A stretch of 13,585 bases of DNA from Acidimicrobiia bacterium UBA6912 (GCA_002450985.1 DKBA01000213.1:6926-20510), one strand, 5' to 3'; positions 1 through 7,540 are shown, numbered from the stretch's first letter. Program-made: numbers and translations. Notes: generated from the letters alone by a model not told the origin.

Positions 1-26
1 CCCGGGGCGCTCTCTTCATGCGCGTT

Positions 27-488
27 CTACCCTTGGGCTTGCACCTGGCGGAGGATCTCGTTGAGGAAGTCGGTGCCCGCCGGAGTGTCGGTCTCGACGC
101 CGCGCAGTCGATCGATGGTGTCGAGCCGTTGCTGCACTTGGAGACAGCCGAGCTTCTCGGCGATGTCGAAGTACTGGCTCACCGCGATCTTGTCGACGTA
201 CCCCCTGATCTCGGTGGCAGGCAGCCGGCCGTCGGATTTGGCGGCGAGCTCGTCGATCGTGTTCGCCGCGGTGCCGACGACACCGACGAACGTGTCCGAC
301 AGGCGGTCGCAGTCCCGCAGACCGTCGAGCGTCTCGTTGATGTCGATCGACTCGATCTTGTCGCGCAGACCCTGCGCCCCTTCGGCGACAGTCGCACACC
401 CGGCACCCAAGAGGGCGAAGAGCACGCCGACGAGCGCCAGGCTCCGTCTCACGACTCGGAGCTCCACATCGGCTCCGGAACGGTCCAT
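27..488 (-). CDS. putative lipoprotein or secreted protein, unknown function
   Basis: Encodes 153 residues from an ATG preceded by a strong Shine-Dalgarno (GGAGGAG about 6 nt upstream on the minus strand). Residues 14-30 form an RR-led hydrophobic signal segment ending in LLGAGC, so Cys31 is a plausible lipidation site, although Gly at -3 is not the usual Leu. The mature part is small, helical and rich in Asp/Leu, with two more cysteines that could form a disulfide. I recognise no family. The start lies inside the end of the upstream nitroreductase gene (40-nt overlap). A GTG at 450-452 overlaps the nitroreductase stop as GTGA and would give a shorter, more canonical signal peptide beginning MRRSLALVG, with Cys19 as the lipidation site; this is the main alternative start. 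It is the last gene of the minus-strand series and probably translationally coupled. Confidence 0.7.
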   Translation of the reverse strand: MDRSGADVELRVVRRSLALVGVLFALLGAGCATVAEGAQGLRDKIESIDINETLDGLRDCDRLSDTFVGVVGTAANTIDELAAKSDGRLPATEIRGYVDKIAVSQYFDIAEKLGCLQVQQRLDTIDRLRGVETDTPAGTDFLNEILRQVQAQG

Positions 489-1090
489 CCTGGCTCCTCC
501 CCCCAACGGTTCACGTACACGACCTCTTCGACGGGCCGCCTCGCCGCCACACCCCACCGCCCGAGTGGGTAGCCGCATGGAATCGCCGCGGCGTTCGACC
601 AACCCTTGTCCAGCGGTACGCCGACCAGCTCGGCCACCTGCTGATTGCGGAATGCGCCGAGGATCGTCGTGAGGGTCGTCCCGATGCCCTGGCCCCGAGC
701 CGCCAGCATGAGGTTCCACACCGCCGGGTAGATCGACGCTCCGCTCGGGTCGTTGCGATGGAACGGCATGACGACGAGCGGCACGTCCTGGAAGTTGTCG
801 GCGAGCCACTGGGACGAGTTGAACACTCGCTGCATCTGCGGGTTGGCAGAGCGGTCGGCGCCCGCGTACACGGTCTCGTTGAGCACCCGCCACGCCTCCC
901 GGTAGAGATCGGCGAGCGCGGCGATGGTCGGTTTGTCGGTGACGACCACCCACCGCCAGTTCTGCGCATTGGTGCCGGACGGAGCCCGGATGGCGGCGTC
1001 GAGCATCAGGGTGATGGCCTCAACGGGAATCGGGTCGGGGGCGACGCGCCGCATCGCCCTGGTCGTGTAGAGCGCCTCGTACAGATCCAT
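449..1090 (-). CDS. nitroreductase family protein (FMN-dependent NAD(P)H oxidoreductase)
   Basis: 213 residues, the usual size for single-domain nitroreductases. The N-terminus has the family hallmark TTRAMRRV (residues 9-16), whose arginines contact the FMN phosphate. APSGTNAQNWRWVVV (36-50) is the second FMN-binding segment. A GIGTT loop and a C-terminal IPCGYP motif with a short beta-strand tail are also present. The family transfers hydride from NAD(P)H through FMN to nitro, quinone or enone substrates in the cytoplasm; the substrate cannot be read from sequence. The gene starts 70 nt after the permease stop and its 3' end overlaps the putative lipoprotein gene. No convincing Shine-Dalgarno precedes the ATG, but a -10-like TACCCT lies 6 nt upstream, so a leaderless transcript is possible. 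Confidence 0.93.
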   Translation of the reverse strand: MDLYEALYTTRAMRRVAPDPIPVEAITLMLDAAIRAPSGTNAQNWRWVVVTDKPTIAALADLYREAWRVLNETVYAGADRSANPQMQRVFNSSQWLADNFQDVPLVVMPFHRNDPSGASIYPAVWNLMLAARGQGIGTTLTTILGAFRNQQVAELVGVPLDKGWSNAAAIPCGYPLGRWGVAARRPVEEVVYVNRWGEEPGWTVPEPMWSSES

Positions 1091-1096
1091 GGGTCG

Positions 1097-1126
1097 AGGG
1101 TACTGCGCAGCGCCCGGCTGCGTCAG
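1097..1126 (-). promoter_or_regulatory. candidate leaderless promoter of the nitroreductase gene
   Basis: Read on the minus strand, CTGACG (1121-1126, resembling TTGACA) is followed after 18 nt by TACCCT (1097-1102, TAnnnT type). The last T is exactly 6 nt before the A of the ATG, so transcription could begin at the start codon. Actinobacteria commonly use such leaderless starts, and the gene has no Shine-Dalgarno. The match is partial and would need a mapped transcription start. Confidence 0.35.
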
Positions 1127-1160
1127 GAGCGGCCGGGGACCGCTGCGATCGGCCCGAGCG

Positions 1161-2453
1161 TCAGCCGACGTGCATGCGACGGCGGCGATCGAGGAACGTC
1201 GCTTCGCCGACGATCGAGACGGCAACCATCGCGGCGAGCAGCCCGAGGACTGCCGGCCGGTGCCGTGCCGTGTCGAGCGTGAGCACGACGAGGGCGAGGA
1301 GGCAACCTGCGACCCCGGCGCCGGCGGCGGCACGGTGGGCGCCAATGGCACGTCCCGCTCGCAGCGCGGCGCCGTTGACGGCACCGAACACCAGGAGGAA
1401 GACGGCACTGGCCAGTGAGGAGATCTCCGTCACGTCGAGGACGTTGGCGAGGAGGAGTGCGGCAGCGGCGGTGATCAGCAGGCCGACCGGCTCCGTCCAG
1501 ACGTTGCGCTCCAGCGCAGCCGGCAGCTCGCCCTCCTTGGCAATGGAGTAGCTGAGCCGGGCAGCGCCGTACAGGGTGGCGTTGATGGCCGACAGCGTTG
1601 CCAGGACCGCCGAGGCGGCAACGATGACGAACCCGGTGCGGCCCAGGCTGGGCTTCGCCGCCTCCGCGAGCGCGAAGTCGGCGGCGCTCGAGATCTGGTC
1701 GGGGGAAAGCGACCCAACGGTGACGACGGCCACTGCGACGTAGATGACGATCACTGCACCCACCGAGGTGTAGAAGGCCCGCGGCAGGGTGACGCGGGGA
1801 CGCCGCACGTCCTCGGCGGCATTGGCGATGAGCTCGAATCCTTCGTAGGCGACGAACACGAGCATCCCGGCAGCGGCGATCGCCGGCAGCGACGGCCAGC
1901 TGCTCGGCGCCAAGCGAGCCCCGGTCACGGAGGTCATTCCCACTGCACCGACGAGGGCGAGCATCGCCAGCTTGAGGCCAACGATCGCGGTCTCGGTGCG
2001 CGCCACGATCGCGGCGCTCAACAGGTTGAGGCCGGTGGGGACGAGGATGGCTGCGCTGATGAGCAGGTGAAGCGCCCATGGCGCAACCGTGCCCTGGGAG
2101 CTGAAGAACGTGGCGGCGTAGTTGCCGAACGCCACCGCGTACAGCGCAAGCGTCACCAGATACCCGAACCAGAGCAGGTTGTTGAGCGCACCGGTCAGCA
2201 CTCGAACCCCGAAGACCCGATCGACGAAGACGACGCTGCCTCCCCGGCTCGGATAGGCGACGGAGAGGACCGCATACGACGAGGCCGTCACCAGGGCAAC
2301 GGCTCCGGCGAGCATGAAGGCGAGGGGTGCGCCTCCTCCCGCGTCGGTGGCGACCACGCCGAGCACGGCGAAAATCCCGCCGCCGACCATGCCGCCGATG
2401 CCGATGGCAACCGCACCGAGATACCCGACGCCCTTCGCCTCACTGGACGTCAC
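1161..2453 (-). CDS. APC-superfamily amino acid permease
   Basis: 430 residues from a GTG start, with about 12 hydrophobic helices. Helix 1 carries GIGGMVGGGIF (residues 18-28), the unwound substrate-binding helix typical of APC transporters. Helix 6 runs into AYEGFELIANAAEDVRRP (from residue 202), the conserved segment before a cytoplasmic loop and LPRA. This supports a proton- or cation-coupled amino acid or amine transporter in the cytoplasmic membrane; the substrate is not evident. The GTG is 25 nt after the stop of the upstream membrane-protein gene, with a GGAG-type ribosome site at somewhat long spacing. A TTG at 2505-2507 would add 18 residues, overlap the upstream gene and has no Shine-Dalgarno, so I prefer the GTG. 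It probably shares a transcript with its neighbours. Confidence 0.93.
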   Translation of the reverse strand: MTSSEAKGVGYLGAVAIGIGGMVGGGIFAVLGVVATDAGGGAPLAFMLAGAVALVTASSYAVLSVAYPSRGGSVVFVDRVFGVRVLTGALNNLLWFGYLVTLALYAVAFGNYAATFFSSQGTVAPWALHLLISAAILVPTGLNLLSAAIVARTETAIVGLKLAMLALVGAVGMTSVTGARLAPSSWPSLPAIAAAGMLVFVAYEGFELIANAAEDVRRPRVTLPRAFYTSVGAVIVIYVAVAVVTVGSLSPDQISSAADFALAEAAKPSLGRTGFVIVAASAVLATLSAINATLYGAARLSYSIAKEGELPAALERNVWTEPVGLLITAAAALLLANVLDVTEISSLASAVFLLVFGAVNGAALRAGRAIGAHRAAAGAGVAGCLLALVVLTLDTARHRPAVLGLLAAMVAVSIVGEATFLDRRRRMHVG

Positions 2454-2478
2454 GGGTACCCACTTGCGCTCCGGAAGC

Positions 2479-2883
2479 TCATTCCGTGAACGAGGCGATG
2501 ACCGCAAGCAGCACCATCGCCGCCACCGCCCACCCGATCGCCCACGCCGCGTATCGGCGCCACCACTGGCCCCACGACCAGCTCGTATCCGCCAGCCGGC
2601 TCCCGAGGAAGAACCACAGCGGGAAGCTCGTGACCACGCCGAGCACCACGGTCACCACCGGCGCCAGCTTTGCGAGCGCGAACAGCCAAGTCGTCGGGGC
2701 GGCGAGCAGGAACAGGAGGCCGGCGACGATCGGGGTCGCCGGATCGGTGAGGCCGGTGATGTCACCGCGCATCGACCCGAGCGCGAGCAGAACGGTCACC
2801 AGAGGCCATGACAAGGCGAAGAGGCCGCCTCTGCCGGTCGGCAGACCACCCCGTCGTGAAGCGAACGAGAACTGGCGCGACAC
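2479..2883 (-). CDS. small integral membrane protein, unknown function
   Basis: 134 residues from GTG, beginning MSRQFSFASRRGG. It has about four hydrophobic helices: around LFALSWPLVTVLLAL, IVAGLLFLLAAPTTWLF, LAPVVTVVLGVVTSFPLWFF, and a last helix ending at the C-terminus in LLAVIASFTE. A Trp/Arg-rich stretch (WSWGQWWRRYAAW) precedes the last helix. I recognise no family and see no catalytic motif. The start is the first plausible codon not overlapping the divergent dodecin gene; upstream in-frame codons only read the complement of that gene. TATCGT lies 9 nt upstream with a GCGACA-like hexamer 19 nt further, a weak promoter candidate. The permease gene follows closely, so the two may be co-expressed; a structural or regulatory partner role is conceivable but not shown. 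Confidence 0.72.
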   Translation of the reverse strand: MSRQFSFASRRGGLPTGRGGLFALSWPLVTVLLALGSMRGDITGLTDPATPIVAGLLFLLAAPTTWLFALAKLAPVVTVVLGVVTSFPLWFFLGSRLADTSWSWGQWWRRYAAWAIGWAVAAMVLLAVIASFTE

Positions 2884-2958
2884 GTCGTCGTGACGATAGC
2901 CACCGGCTGGGGGACGGTGTCGCCGGTACCATCGCCGCCACACGAGAGAGGAGCGCGG

Positions 2959-3177
2959 GTGAACGACTACATCGAGAAGGGCGCCATCAAGGTCATCGAG
3001 GTGATCGGCGTGTCCGACGAGAGCTTCGAGGATGCGGTCAGCCAAGCTGTGAAGAAGGCGGCCGAGAGCATCAGCGGCATCACCGGTGTCGAGGTCCACT
3101 CGTGGAACGCCCGGGTGAAGGACGGCGAAGTGGTGCAGTACCGGGCGAGCTGCAAGATCGCCTTCGTCGTGAAATAG
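2959..3177 (+). CDS. dodecin family protein
   Basis: 72 residues from GTG with a very good ribosome site (GAGAGGAG, 5 nt spacing). The fold signature is complete: strand IKVIEVIGVS, amphipathic helix ESFEDAVSQAVKKAAE, a short turn, then strands VEVHSWNARV and GEVVQYRASCKIAFVV. Dodecins assemble as hollow dodecamers in the cytoplasm that store and buffer flavins. By alignment from memory, the Trp that stacks the flavin in classical dodecins (WFEV segment) is Gly43 here, and the flavin-contacting Gln is Arg62. This resembles the SecE2-type dodecin-like branch, so flavin binding is doubtful. The gene is monocistronic, divergent from the membrane-protein/permease series and followed by a strong hairpin. 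Confidence 0.92.
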   Translation: MNDYIEKGAIKVIEVIGVSDESFEDAVSQAVKKAAESISGITGVEVHSWNARVKDGEVVQYRASCKIAFVVK

Positions 3178-3225
3178 CGACACCCGTCGACGCCCTCGAA
3201 CGCCCAGCCGATCGACCGGGGACGA

Positions 3226-3258
3226 GAGGGGGGGCGGGCCTGCGGGCCCGCCCCCCTC
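3226..3258. terminator. GC-rich hairpin between convergent genes, probable bidirectional terminator
   Basis: An inverted repeat with 14 paired bases per arm (GAGGGGGG-CGGGCC against GGCCCGCCCCCCTC), one bulged G and a TGCG loop. It lies between the dodecin stop (3177) and the nuclease stop (3289), which converge. No T-tract follows on either strand, as is common for terminator-like hairpins in high-GC actinobacteria. Confidence 0.7.
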
Positions 3259-3288
3259 ATCATGCTTCGTGTCGTGGCGCCGGCTGCG

Positions 3289-6200
3289 TCACTTCCCCTG
3301 ATCGTGTGGCACGAAGACCGTCGTCATCACGAGCTGCGTCTGTCCCGCAGTGCTCGTCACGAGCGCGGTGATCGTGTAGGTGCGACCCTCGAGCGCAAAT
3401 CGCTCGGCGCGAAGGTTCACCATGTCGGGGCCGGTCACGACGATGTCGTTCGGCACGTCCTCGGGATCGAGCCCCGAATCCGCCTCGGACGACGTCACCT
3501 CGACGATGTGCACCGACAGGGCGTTCCCGCCTGCATCGATCGCCGTCACGGTCACAGTCCGATACTTGTGGTTCGGTGGCCACAACGTGTCGGGTGTCGC
3601 CGTCGCCACGCCGTCCACGGCGTCGAGACCGAGCCCGACGAGCACCGGGTCGTGGTCCGAGGACCGGTACGCCTCCGGGCTGTACCAGAGCAGGATGTTC
3701 GCAGGGTTGTCGAAGGCCTCGGAGTAGTCGAAGGCGTCCGGCTCGTCGGCGTTGATGTTCCAAGGCGCCGCACCTGTGACCTGGCTCACGAGCGATGAGC
3801 TGGCGAAGCCGTAGTCGAGGTAACCGGTCTGGCCATCGAACACGTACGTGTAGACGTCGCCCGGCTGGAATGCCTCGAGCAGATCGACGTAGCCCGCCGC
3901 CTCGAGCACCTCGATCGGATCCTCCTGGGCATACGAGTTGTAGTCGCCGACCAGCACGTAGTCGGGATCGGTCGTCCCGGTCGGTTGTGTGCTCAGCCAG
4001 TCGACGAGCGCTTCGGCGGCCGCAACGCGCGTTGCGTTGAAGTAGCCCTGCCCGTCGCCCTGATCACAGTCGGGGATGTCGTTCGACGGGTCCCCGTCGT
4101 TGCACACGGCACCCGGGTCATCGATCTCGGATCCGCTCTTCGACTTGAAGTGGTTCACGACGGCCGTGAAGTACTCGCCGCTCGCCACCTCCATGAACGT
4201 CTGGGCCATGGCGGGCCGGTTGCGATCGTCCTGTGTCCCGAACGGGTTGACGAACGCTGCGTCGTCGAGGATCGCCAGGCCGCCGATCGGGGTCACCGAT
4301 GCCGGCTGGTAGATCACGGCGACTGTGATCGCGTCTGAGCCGACGTTGGCGCCCGGATCGATGTAGGCGTACGTGCCCGCCCCGGCGACCGCGTTCAGCG
4401 CATCCACCAGGTCGGCGATGGCGCTGTTCGGCCCGTCGGCGAAGTCGTTCTCGATCTCCGTGAGCCCGACGACGTCGGCGTCGAGTGCGGTGATCGCCGA
4501 GACGATCTTCGCCGTCTGCTTGACGAACTCCTCAGGCGAGAAGGCACCGCGAGGGGTGGGGAAGCCACCGCCCATGCCGTCACCGTTGAAGTAGTTGAGC
4601 ACGTTGAAGCCCGCCACCTGCACGCTGCCACCGACGCTCGGCGGCGTTTCCGGCCGTGGGTTCGTATCGGCGAAGTCGGGCAACGCCGTGAGCTGGATGG
4701 CGTAGCGGTCGGGGAAGCCCCCCACACGCGGCCGGATCCAGGACAGCACGCCCTGGATGTTGCTCAACGTGTCGCCGCCGCCGAAGGCGTCTGCGAAATC
4801 GAGCTCGCCATCCGGCAGCTTCACCGGGTACGGGTTCTGGTCCTGGCTGCCGTCGTCGAGACGGATCCGCCGCTGCTCGTTGTAGGCGAGCAGCGCCGCT
4901 GCTGGCGCCCCGGGATCGACGGCGTCCGTCGGCGTCTCGAGCCGCTCGGTGGCCACGTCGACCACACCGAAGCGATCGAGGTTGAAGTACTCGATCACGG
5001 TCATCGGCTGGTTCGTCGTGACCGCCATGCCTTCGTACCGCTCGAGGTCGGCCTGGCCGCCGGCGAGCGGGAAGGGGATCGGCGTCGCCGTGACCAAGCC
5101 GCCCTGGTCCGATCCGCAGACGACGACCTCGCCGCCGGCGACGCTGACCTGGGTCTGATCCTGGAACTCGCCGGCGAAGCCGCGGATCCGAACGAGGTCA
5201 CCCTGGGCGACCGGAACCCCCGGGCTCAGCAGCAGATCGAAGACGAAGACGCCCTCTGACGTCAGCGGGTCGGCATCGGCCTGCTCATCCTCCTCCTGGA
5301 CGTAGAAGCCGGCCAGATCTGTGCCGTCGGTGTTGCTCGCCTGGAAGTCACCGACGACCACGGCCTCGACGTACACCTCGACGCCGGGAATCGGCGTCGA
5401 GGTGCCGGAGCCCTGGATGTCGTGGATCGGCGTGAAGGCGTAGGTGGCGTCACAGCTGAGCGGTGGCGCAGACACGCAATCCGTCGTTGAGCTCGTGTTC
5501 TCGGCGCCCGGCGTGGAGCACCTCTGGCTCAGGTCGACGTTGTTCTGATCGGTGTCGATGCCGTCGGGCAGCCTGGAGATGCCGCTGTAGTCGATGCCCG
5601 GGTCATCCTCGAGGCCGGCGCCGGAACCCTCCGTGTAGGGAGCGCCCGTGTCGCCCTCGTAGCTGACCGCGTCGACGAGCACCCCGCCCGCATCCCGCAG
5701 ACCGACCGCATCGGGTGCGCCGTTCTGGATGAGGTTCGAGTCGGGTGTCACGTCCAGGTCACACTCTGGCGTGTTGGCGGCGTTGCCACACACGACGAAG
5801 TAGTCACCGCCCGCGAGCGAGACTGCCGGCAGTGCAATCGTCTGGTAGATGGCCGCGCCGCCGCCGGTGCCGTTCACCAGTTCCACGGTCCACCCGCTCA
5901 GGTCGACGGCCTCGCCGCCGGTGTTCTTGAGCTCGAGGAACTCGGCGGTGTCCGTGCCCGCCTGGTCGTAGTCGATCTCGTTGATCACGACCGCGGGCGG
6001 CGGCACGCAGTCCGTCGTCTCACTGGTGTTCTCGGCGCCCGGAGTGGCGCACCGCGGGCTCAGATCGACGTTGTTCTGGTCGGTGTCGCTTCCATCCGGG
6101 AACCGCGAGATTCCGCTGTTGTCGATGGCGGGATCGTCCTCGAGACCGACACCCGAGCCCTCCGTGTACCCGGCGGTGTCGCCCTCGTAGCTCACGGCGT

Positions 6201-7125
6201 CGACGAGGTTGCCCTCGCCGTCCAGCAGACCGGCTGCGTCCGGGGCGCCGTTCTGGATGAAATTGGTGTCCGGACCGTCGTCGATGTCGCAACTGGCGAC
6301 GGTGGCGGCATTGGCACAGATGACCAGATAGTCGCCGGCGGCAACGGTCACGCCTGTCAGGTCGATCGTGTCGTAGATCGCCCCGCCGTTGCCGTTGACG
6401 AGCACAACGCTCCATCCATCGAGGTTGGCCGACGATGTCCCGACGTTCTTCAGCTCGAGGAACTCGGCGGCGTCCGTGCCCGCCTGGTCGTAGTCGATCT
6501 CGTTGATGACCATCTCCGGCGGGGTCGGCGTACCCCCGAAGCTCTGGCCGGTGTTGACGGCGCCTTCAGTGTTGGGGATAGGGCCGGTCCAGGTGAAGTC
6601 CTCATACATGGAGCCGGTACCGGTGAGTTGGAGTGAGTCGCCTGGGGTGGTCGTGCCCGGTTCCGAGACGCCGATGTCGGTGCTCGCCATTCCGGCCGCC
6701 GGGCCGTCCACGGCCGTGAACGAGCCCTCGTAGCTCAGGAATTGGACGACCGTCGACCCGTCGACGAGAGCCAAGCCATCGGGCGAGCCGTTCTGTATGC
6801 CTGCTCTCTGGAAGCTCAGTGTGCCGAACCCGGCATCCTGGTCGGAAATCAGACCGGCCAGGGCGATGGTGTCGTACACGTTGAGCTGAGTCGAGCTGCC
6901 GTTGTAGAGCACCACCGTCCAGCCTGAGAGGTCAGTCCCGGCAGGCCCTGCGATCTCGACGAACTCATCGGCGTCGGCGCCATCGTTGTCGTAGTGGATC
7001 TCGTTGATGAACACCGACGTGGCCGCCGCCGCCGTCGTCGCCGGGAGGGCGACCAGCACGGAGGCCAGCAGCGTGAATACGAACATCGCGCGCAACCGGC
7101 GCGCTCGGGTGGCAAAGCTCACCAT
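3289..7125 (-). CDS. secreted ExeM/NucH-type extracellular endonuclease with three lamin-tail domains
   Basis: 1278 residues. Residues 1-35 are a signal peptide (basic start, hydrophobic core, A-rich cleavage site near TTAAAA). Three lamin-tail domains follow (about 37-203, 204-377, 378-552), each opening with INEI(H/D)YD and containing QNG(S/A)PD and SYEG. Residues about 557-830 hold an OB-like region and linker. An endonuclease/exonuclease/phosphatase domain spans about 835-1165, with the metal-binding LTEIEN (Glu890), VGDYNS (Asp1061, Asn1063) and the catalytic SSDHDP (Asp1157-His1158-Asp1159). The tail (about 1175-1278) begins with an LWPPNHKYRTVTV module, an Ig-like surface domain. The family degrades extracellular DNA, for nutrient recovery or biofilm turnover. 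No LPXTG or membrane anchor is visible, so release or loose wall association is likely. Domains 2 and 3 arose by in-gene duplication. Weak ribosome site (AAGGGG) just before ATG. Confidence 0.93.
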   Translation of the reverse strand: MVSFATRARRLRAMFVFTLLASVLVALPATTAAAATSVFINEIHYDNDGADADEFVEIAGPAGTDLSGWTVVLYNGSSTQLNVYDTIALAGLISDQDAGFGTLSFQRAGIQNGSPDGLALVDGSTVVQFLSYEGSFTAVDGPAAGMASTDIGVSEPGTTTPGDSLQLTGTGSMYEDFTWTGPIPNTEGAVNTGQSFGGTPTPPEMVINEIDYDQAGTDAAEFLELKNVGTSSANLDGWSVVLVNGNGGAIYDTIDLTGVTVAAGDYLVICANAATVASCDIDDGPDTNFIQNGAPDAAGLLDGEGNLVDAVSYEGDTAGYTEGSGVGLEDDPAIDNSGISRFPDGSDTDQNNVDLSPRCATPGAENTSETTDCVPPPAVVINEIDYDQAGTDTAEFLELKNTGGEAVDLSGWTVELVNGTGGGAAIYQTIALPAVSLAGGDYFVVCGNAANTPECDLDVTPDSNLIQNGAPDAVGLRDAGGVLVDAVSYEGDTGAPYTEGSGAGLEDDPGIDYSGISRLPDGIDTDQNNVDLSQRCSTPGAENTSSTTDCVSAPPLSCDATYAFTPIHDIQGSGTSTPIPGVEVYVEAVVVGDFQASNTDGTDLAGFYVQEEDEQADADPLTSEGVFVFDLLLSPGVPVAQGDLVRIRGFAGEFQDQTQVSVAGGEVVVCGSDQGGLVTATPIPFPLAGGQADLERYEGMAVTTNQPMTVIEYFNLDRFGVVDVATERLETPTDAVDPGAPAAALLAYNEQRRIRLDDGSQDQNPYPVKLPDGELDFADAFGGGDTLSNIQGVLSWIRPRVGGFPDRYAIQLTALPDFADTNPRPETPPSVGGSVQVAGFNVLNYFNGDGMGGGFPTPRGAFSPEEFVKQTAKIVSAITALDADVVGLTEIENDFADGPNSAIADLVDALNAVAGAGTYAYIDPGANVGSDAITVAVIYQPASVTPIGGLAILDDAAFVNPFGTQDDRNRPAMAQTFMEVASGEYFTAVVNHFKSKSGSEIDDPGAVCNDGDPSNDIPDCDQGDGQGYFNATRVAAAEALVDWLSTQPTGTTDPDYVLVGDYNSYAQEDPIEVLEAAGYVDLLEAFQPGDVYTYVFDGQTGYLDYGFASSSLVSQVTGAAPWNINADEPDAFDYSEAFDNPANILLWYSPEAYRSSDHDPVLVGLGLDAVDGVATATPDTLWPPNHKYRTVTVTAIDAGGNALSVHIVEVTSSEADSGLDPEDVPNDIVVTGPDMVNLRAERFALEGRTYTITALVTSTAGQTQLVMTTVFVPHDQGK
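5462..6520 (-). repeat. in-frame tandem duplication encoding lamin-tail domains 2 and 3
   Basis: Two consecutive units of about 522-531 bp (174-177 codons) lie inside the nuclease gene, roughly 5991-6520 (domain 2) and 5462-5990 (domain 3). Matching landmarks are the INEIDYDQAGTD start, the QNGAPDA block and the NVDLS/TPGAENTS end. TCGACGTTGTTCT recurs 531 bp apart, and CCTGGTCGTAGTCGATCTCG recurs 522 bp apart. The offset difference reflects a net indel of three codons. DNA similarity is still high, so the duplication is moderately recent or conserved by conversion. Confidence 0.85.
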
Positions 7126-7164
7126 TCCCCTTCTCTCTCTCGTCCCAGAGTGGTCCCTTCGTCG

Positions 7165-7188
7165 GAACGATCATGGCTGCGATCGTTC
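7165..7188. promoter_or_regulatory. perfect 8-bp inverted repeat upstream of the nuclease gene
   Basis: GAACGATC (7165-7172), 8-nt spacer, GATCGTTC (7181-7188). It lies 39 nt from the nuclease start codon, in the usual position of an operator or transcription-factor dimer site. The 24-bp span with a centre-to-centre distance of 16 bp could suit a dimeric regulator on one face of the helix. No clear -10/-35 could be assigned beside it. Confidence 0.45.
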
Positions 7189-7287
7189 ACCTGGAGCCGG
7201 CGGCGATGGGAAAGGCCCGTGGCCATTGCGCAGCCGGATCCAGTTGCGGACCCCTCCGACGCTAGCGAATGACGACCGGCGATGTAG

Positions 7288-7311
7288 GGCCGAACGACCC
7301 GGCGTTCGGCC
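7288..7311. promoter_or_regulatory. perfect 9-bp inverted repeat upstream of the PLDc_N/ABC operon
   Basis: GGCCGAACG (7288-7296), 6-nt spacer, CGTTCGGCC (7303-7311), 46 nt before the GTG of the first operon gene. TTGAAT (7325-7330), a partial -10 match, lies just downstream, so the repeat would cover the -35 zone and could be an operator. It could instead form a leader hairpin if transcription starts further upstream. No T-tract follows it. Confidence 0.45.
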
Positions 7312-7357
7312 AGGAACGACATGATTGAATGCTGAACCGTGACCCGAGGAGGTTGAC

Positions 7358-7540
7358 GTGCCCCCCGCAGCACTCGTCCCGATCATCGTGCTTGCCCTCG
7401 CCTACGTCGCGTGGATCGTGCGCGACATCCTGCGGTCGGAGGTCAAGCACCTGCCGAAGGCCGCCTGGATCGCCATCGCCGTGTTGAGCATCCCCCTCGG
7501 CGGCATCATCTACCTCCTCGTCGGCAAGGACCAGACGTGA
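7358..7540 (+). CDS. PLDc_N-domain membrane peptide (YxlE-like)
   Basis: 60 residues from GTG with an excellent ribosome site (GAGGAGG at 7346-7352, 5 nt spacing). It has two transmembrane segments (about 5-22 and 36-56) joined by a short charged loop (RDILRSEVKHLPK). The second helix ends with IPLGGIIYLLVGKD, the hallmark of the PLDc_N (phospholipase D N-terminal-like) domain; no catalytic domain follows. In Bacillus subtilis the comparable small protein YxlE precedes the ABC pair YxlF/YxlG and takes part in restraining sigma-Y. The same order holds here: its TGA overlaps the next gene's start as GTGA, indicating translational coupling. A role as accessory subunit or regulator of the transporter is inference. 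Confidence 0.88.
   Translation: MPPAALVPIIVLALAYVAWIVRDILRSEVKHLPKAAWIAIAVLSIPLGGIIYLLVGKDQT

Noticed and set aside
1123..2079. 318-codon minus-strand open frame within the permease gene
   Set aside because: It is a frame-shifted shadow of the permease, which has 12 helices and conserved APC motifs in its own frame.
2902..2927. Short inverted repeat ACCGGC...GCCGGT between the dodecin and membrane-protein genes
   Set aside because: Arms are only 6 bp with a 14-nt spacer in very G+C-rich DNA, so chance is sufficient; no regulator or promoter alignment supports it.
5462..6520. Could the repeated units be a CRISPR array or an inserted mobile element?
   Set aside because: There are only two long, coding, in-frame units with no short repeat-spacer pattern, no terminal inverted repeats and no target-site duplication.
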